Of a stretch of 64,000 bases of DNA, positions 62,547 to 64,000 are shown one piece after another. How positions within the stretch are numbered: the first letter of the stretch is position 1; each line of letters starts with the position of its first letter. The stretch is from Roseateles_B flavus (GTDB taxonomy: Bacteria; Pseudomonadota; Gammaproteobacteria; Burkholderiales; Burkholderiaceae_C). A model generated the notes under the pieces. The model was not told the origin of the DNA, did not search any database, and saw only the letters and a list, made by a program, of their open reading frames with translations. Position numbers and translations under genes: made by a program. The DNA is taken from NCBI RefSeq assembly GCF_039872765.1, contig NZ_JBDPZC010000005.1:124001-188000 (forward strand), given 5' to 3'.

Positions 62547-64000
62547 ATGTCCCAAACCCAAACCGCCACCGGCGGCGAATCCTTCGCCGCTCTCTTCGAA
62601 GAATCGCTGCAACGCGCTGACATGCGCTCGGGCGAGGTCATCTCGGCCGAAGTCGTCCGTGTTGACTACAACTTCGTGGTGGTGAACGCCGGCCTCAAGT
62701 CTGAAGCCTACGTGCCCATTGAAGAGTTCAAGAACGACCAGGGCGAACTCGAAGTCAACGTCGGTGACTTCGTCTCGGTGGCCATCGACGCCATCGAAAA
62801 CGGCTACGGCGACACCATCCTGTCGCGCGACAAGGCCAAGCGTCTGGCTTCCTGGCTGAGCCTGGAAACCGCACTGGAGTCCGGCGACTTCGTGACCGGC
62901 ACCGTCTCCGGCAAGGTCAAGGGCGGCCTGACCGTCCTGGTCAATGGCATCCGCGCCTTCCTGCCCGGTTCGCTGCTGGACACCCGCCCGGTGAAGGACA
63001 TGAGCCCGTTCGAGGGCAAGACCATGGAATTCAAGGTCATCAAGCTGGACCGCAAGCGCAACAACGTTGTGCTGTCGCGTCGCGCTGTGGTGGAAGCCTC
63101 CATGGGTGAAGAGCGCGCCAAGCTGCTGGAAACGCTGTCGGAAGGCGCGATCGTCCAGGGCGTGGTCAAGAACATCACCGAATACGGTGCCTTCGTGGAC
63201 CTGGGCGGCATCGACGGCCTGCTGCACATCACCGACATGGCATGGCGCCGTGTCCGTCACCCGAGCGAAGTCGTTCAGGTCGGCCAGGAACTGACCGCCA
63301 AGGTCCTGAAGTTCGACGCCGAGAAGAACCGCGTCTCGCTGGGCCTGAAGCAGCTGGGCGACGATCCCTGGTTCGGCGTGTCGCGCCGCTACCCGGCCAA
63401 CACCCGCCTGTTCGGCAAGGTCACCAACATCGCTGACTACGGCGCTTTCGTCGAGATCGAGCCGGGCATCGAAGGCCTGGTGCACGTCTCCGAAATGGAC
63501 TGGACCAACAAGAACGTCGCTCCTTCCAAGATCGTCTCCCTGGGCGACGAAGTGGAAGTCATGGTCCTGGAAATCGACGAAGACAAGCGTCGCATCTCCC
63601 TGGGCATGAAGCAGTGCAAGGCCAATCCCTGGGAAGAGTTCGCCGAGAACGTCAAGCGCGGCGACAAGGTCAAGGGCCCCGTCAAGAGCATCACCGACTT
63701 CGGCGTGTTCGTGGGCCTGGCACAAGGCATCGATGGCCTGGTGCACCTGTCCGACCTGTCCTGGAACGAGCCGGGCGAGACCGCCGTTCGCAACTACAAG
63801 AAGGGCCAGGAAGTCGAAGCCGTGGTCCTGGCTGTGGACGTCGAGCGCGAGCGCATCTCCCTGGGCATCAAGCAGCTGGACGCTGACCCGTTCACCAGCT
63901 ACACCTCGATCAACGATCGCGGCATGACCGTGACCGGCAAGGTGAAGACCGTCGACGCCCGTGGCGCCGAGATCGAGCTGGCTGAAGACGTGCTGGGCTA
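62547..64000 (+). CDS. rpsA: 30S ribosomal protein S1 (3' end beyond window)
   Basis: The frame starts at ATG 62547 (MSQTQTATGGESFAALFEES), with AGGA seven bases upstream, and is open to the window end (484 codons). Several S1/OB-fold repeats are visible: GDFVTGTVSGKVKGGLTVLV, then GAIVQGVVKNITEYGAFVDL, then LFGKVTNIADYGAFVEIEPG, then GDKVKGPVKSITDFGVFVGL. Full S1 is about 560 residues with six repeats, so roughly 75 codons are missing here. It binds mRNA leaders and delivers them to the 30S subunit. Position after cmk is conserved. Confidence 0.99.
   Translation, partial: MSQTQTATGGESFAALFEESLQRADMRSGEVISAEVVRVDYNFVVVNAGLKSEAYVPIEEFKNDQGELEVNVGDFVSVAIDAIENGYGDTILSRDKAKRLASWLSLETALESGDFVTGTVSGKVKGGLTVLVNGIRAFLPGSLLDTRPVKDMSPFEGKTMEFKVIKLDRKRNNVVLSRRAVVEASMGEERAKLLETLSEGAIVQGVVKNITEYGAFVDLGGIDGLLHITDMAWRRVRHPSEVVQVGQELTAKVLKFDAEKNRVSLGLKQLGDDPWFGVSRRYPANTRLFGKVTNIADYGAFVEIEPGIEGLVHVSEMDWTNKNVAPSKIVSLGDEVEVMVLEIDEDKRRISLGMKQCKANPWEEFAENVKRGDKVKGPVKSITDFGVFVGLAQGIDGLVHLSDLSWNEPGETAVRNYKKGQEVEAVVLAVDVERERISLGIKQLDADPFTSYTSINDRGMTVTGKVKTVDARGAEIELAEDVLG

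Overview
The window is GC-rich, gene-dense chromosomal DNA from a betaproteobacterium, most likely order Burkholderiales (Sphaerotilaceae/Comamonadaceae side). The evidence is the earP-efp pair with an arginine at EF-P position 32, the fused aroA-cmk gene followed by rpsA, the gyrA-serC-pheA-tyrA order, a zinc-free type B L31 next to rho, and the carAB-greA-yhbY/rlmE-ftsH-folP-glmM-pst/pho string. I see no phage, insertion sequence, CRISPR array or integrative element. Almost everything is core housekeeping, and I found no obviously undescribed multi-gene system. The points worth a second look are regulatory or are oddities of single genes.

Left part (1-6000): a partial unknown gene, a YfcG-like glutathione transferase, a 96-residue flagellar-rod-like mini protein, a PAS protein with a broken GGDEF motif but an intact I-site, a secreted SnoaL-like protein, tRNA-Arg(TCT), an OPT-family transporter and tRNA-Pro(TGG). 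From 5991 to 12055 lies an AddA/AddB-type helicase-nuclease pair. Divergent from it come trxA, rho (with a structured leader and its own promoter inside trxA) and rpmE2, then a GT-C-type membrane protein.

Middle (16400-35300, mostly minus strand): the phosphate operon pstS-pstC-pstA-pstB-phoU-phoB-phoR. It shares its upstream region with a divergent fasciclin lipoprotein, and both sides carry 11-bp-spaced PHO-box-like repeats. Then come glmM, folP, ftsH and rlmE (divergent from yhbY across only 31 bp), a DUF4149 membrane protein, greA, carB and carA. carA has an inverted repeat over its -10 and an attenuator-like hairpin in its leader.

Right part: a GlcG/HbpS-like protein, a BI-1 family membrane protein, rlmD, the stationary-phase block surE-pcm-nlpD-rpoS, a quinone oxidoreductase and an orphan NarL-type regulator. 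Next are tRNA-His, ppiD, tRNA-Val, hupB, pgsA, a lipoprotein and uvrC, then earP-efp, an OmpA-family protein and gyrA. A DUF2059 gene and the aromatic amino acid/serine block serC-pheA-tyrA-aroA/cmk follow, and the window ends inside rpsA.
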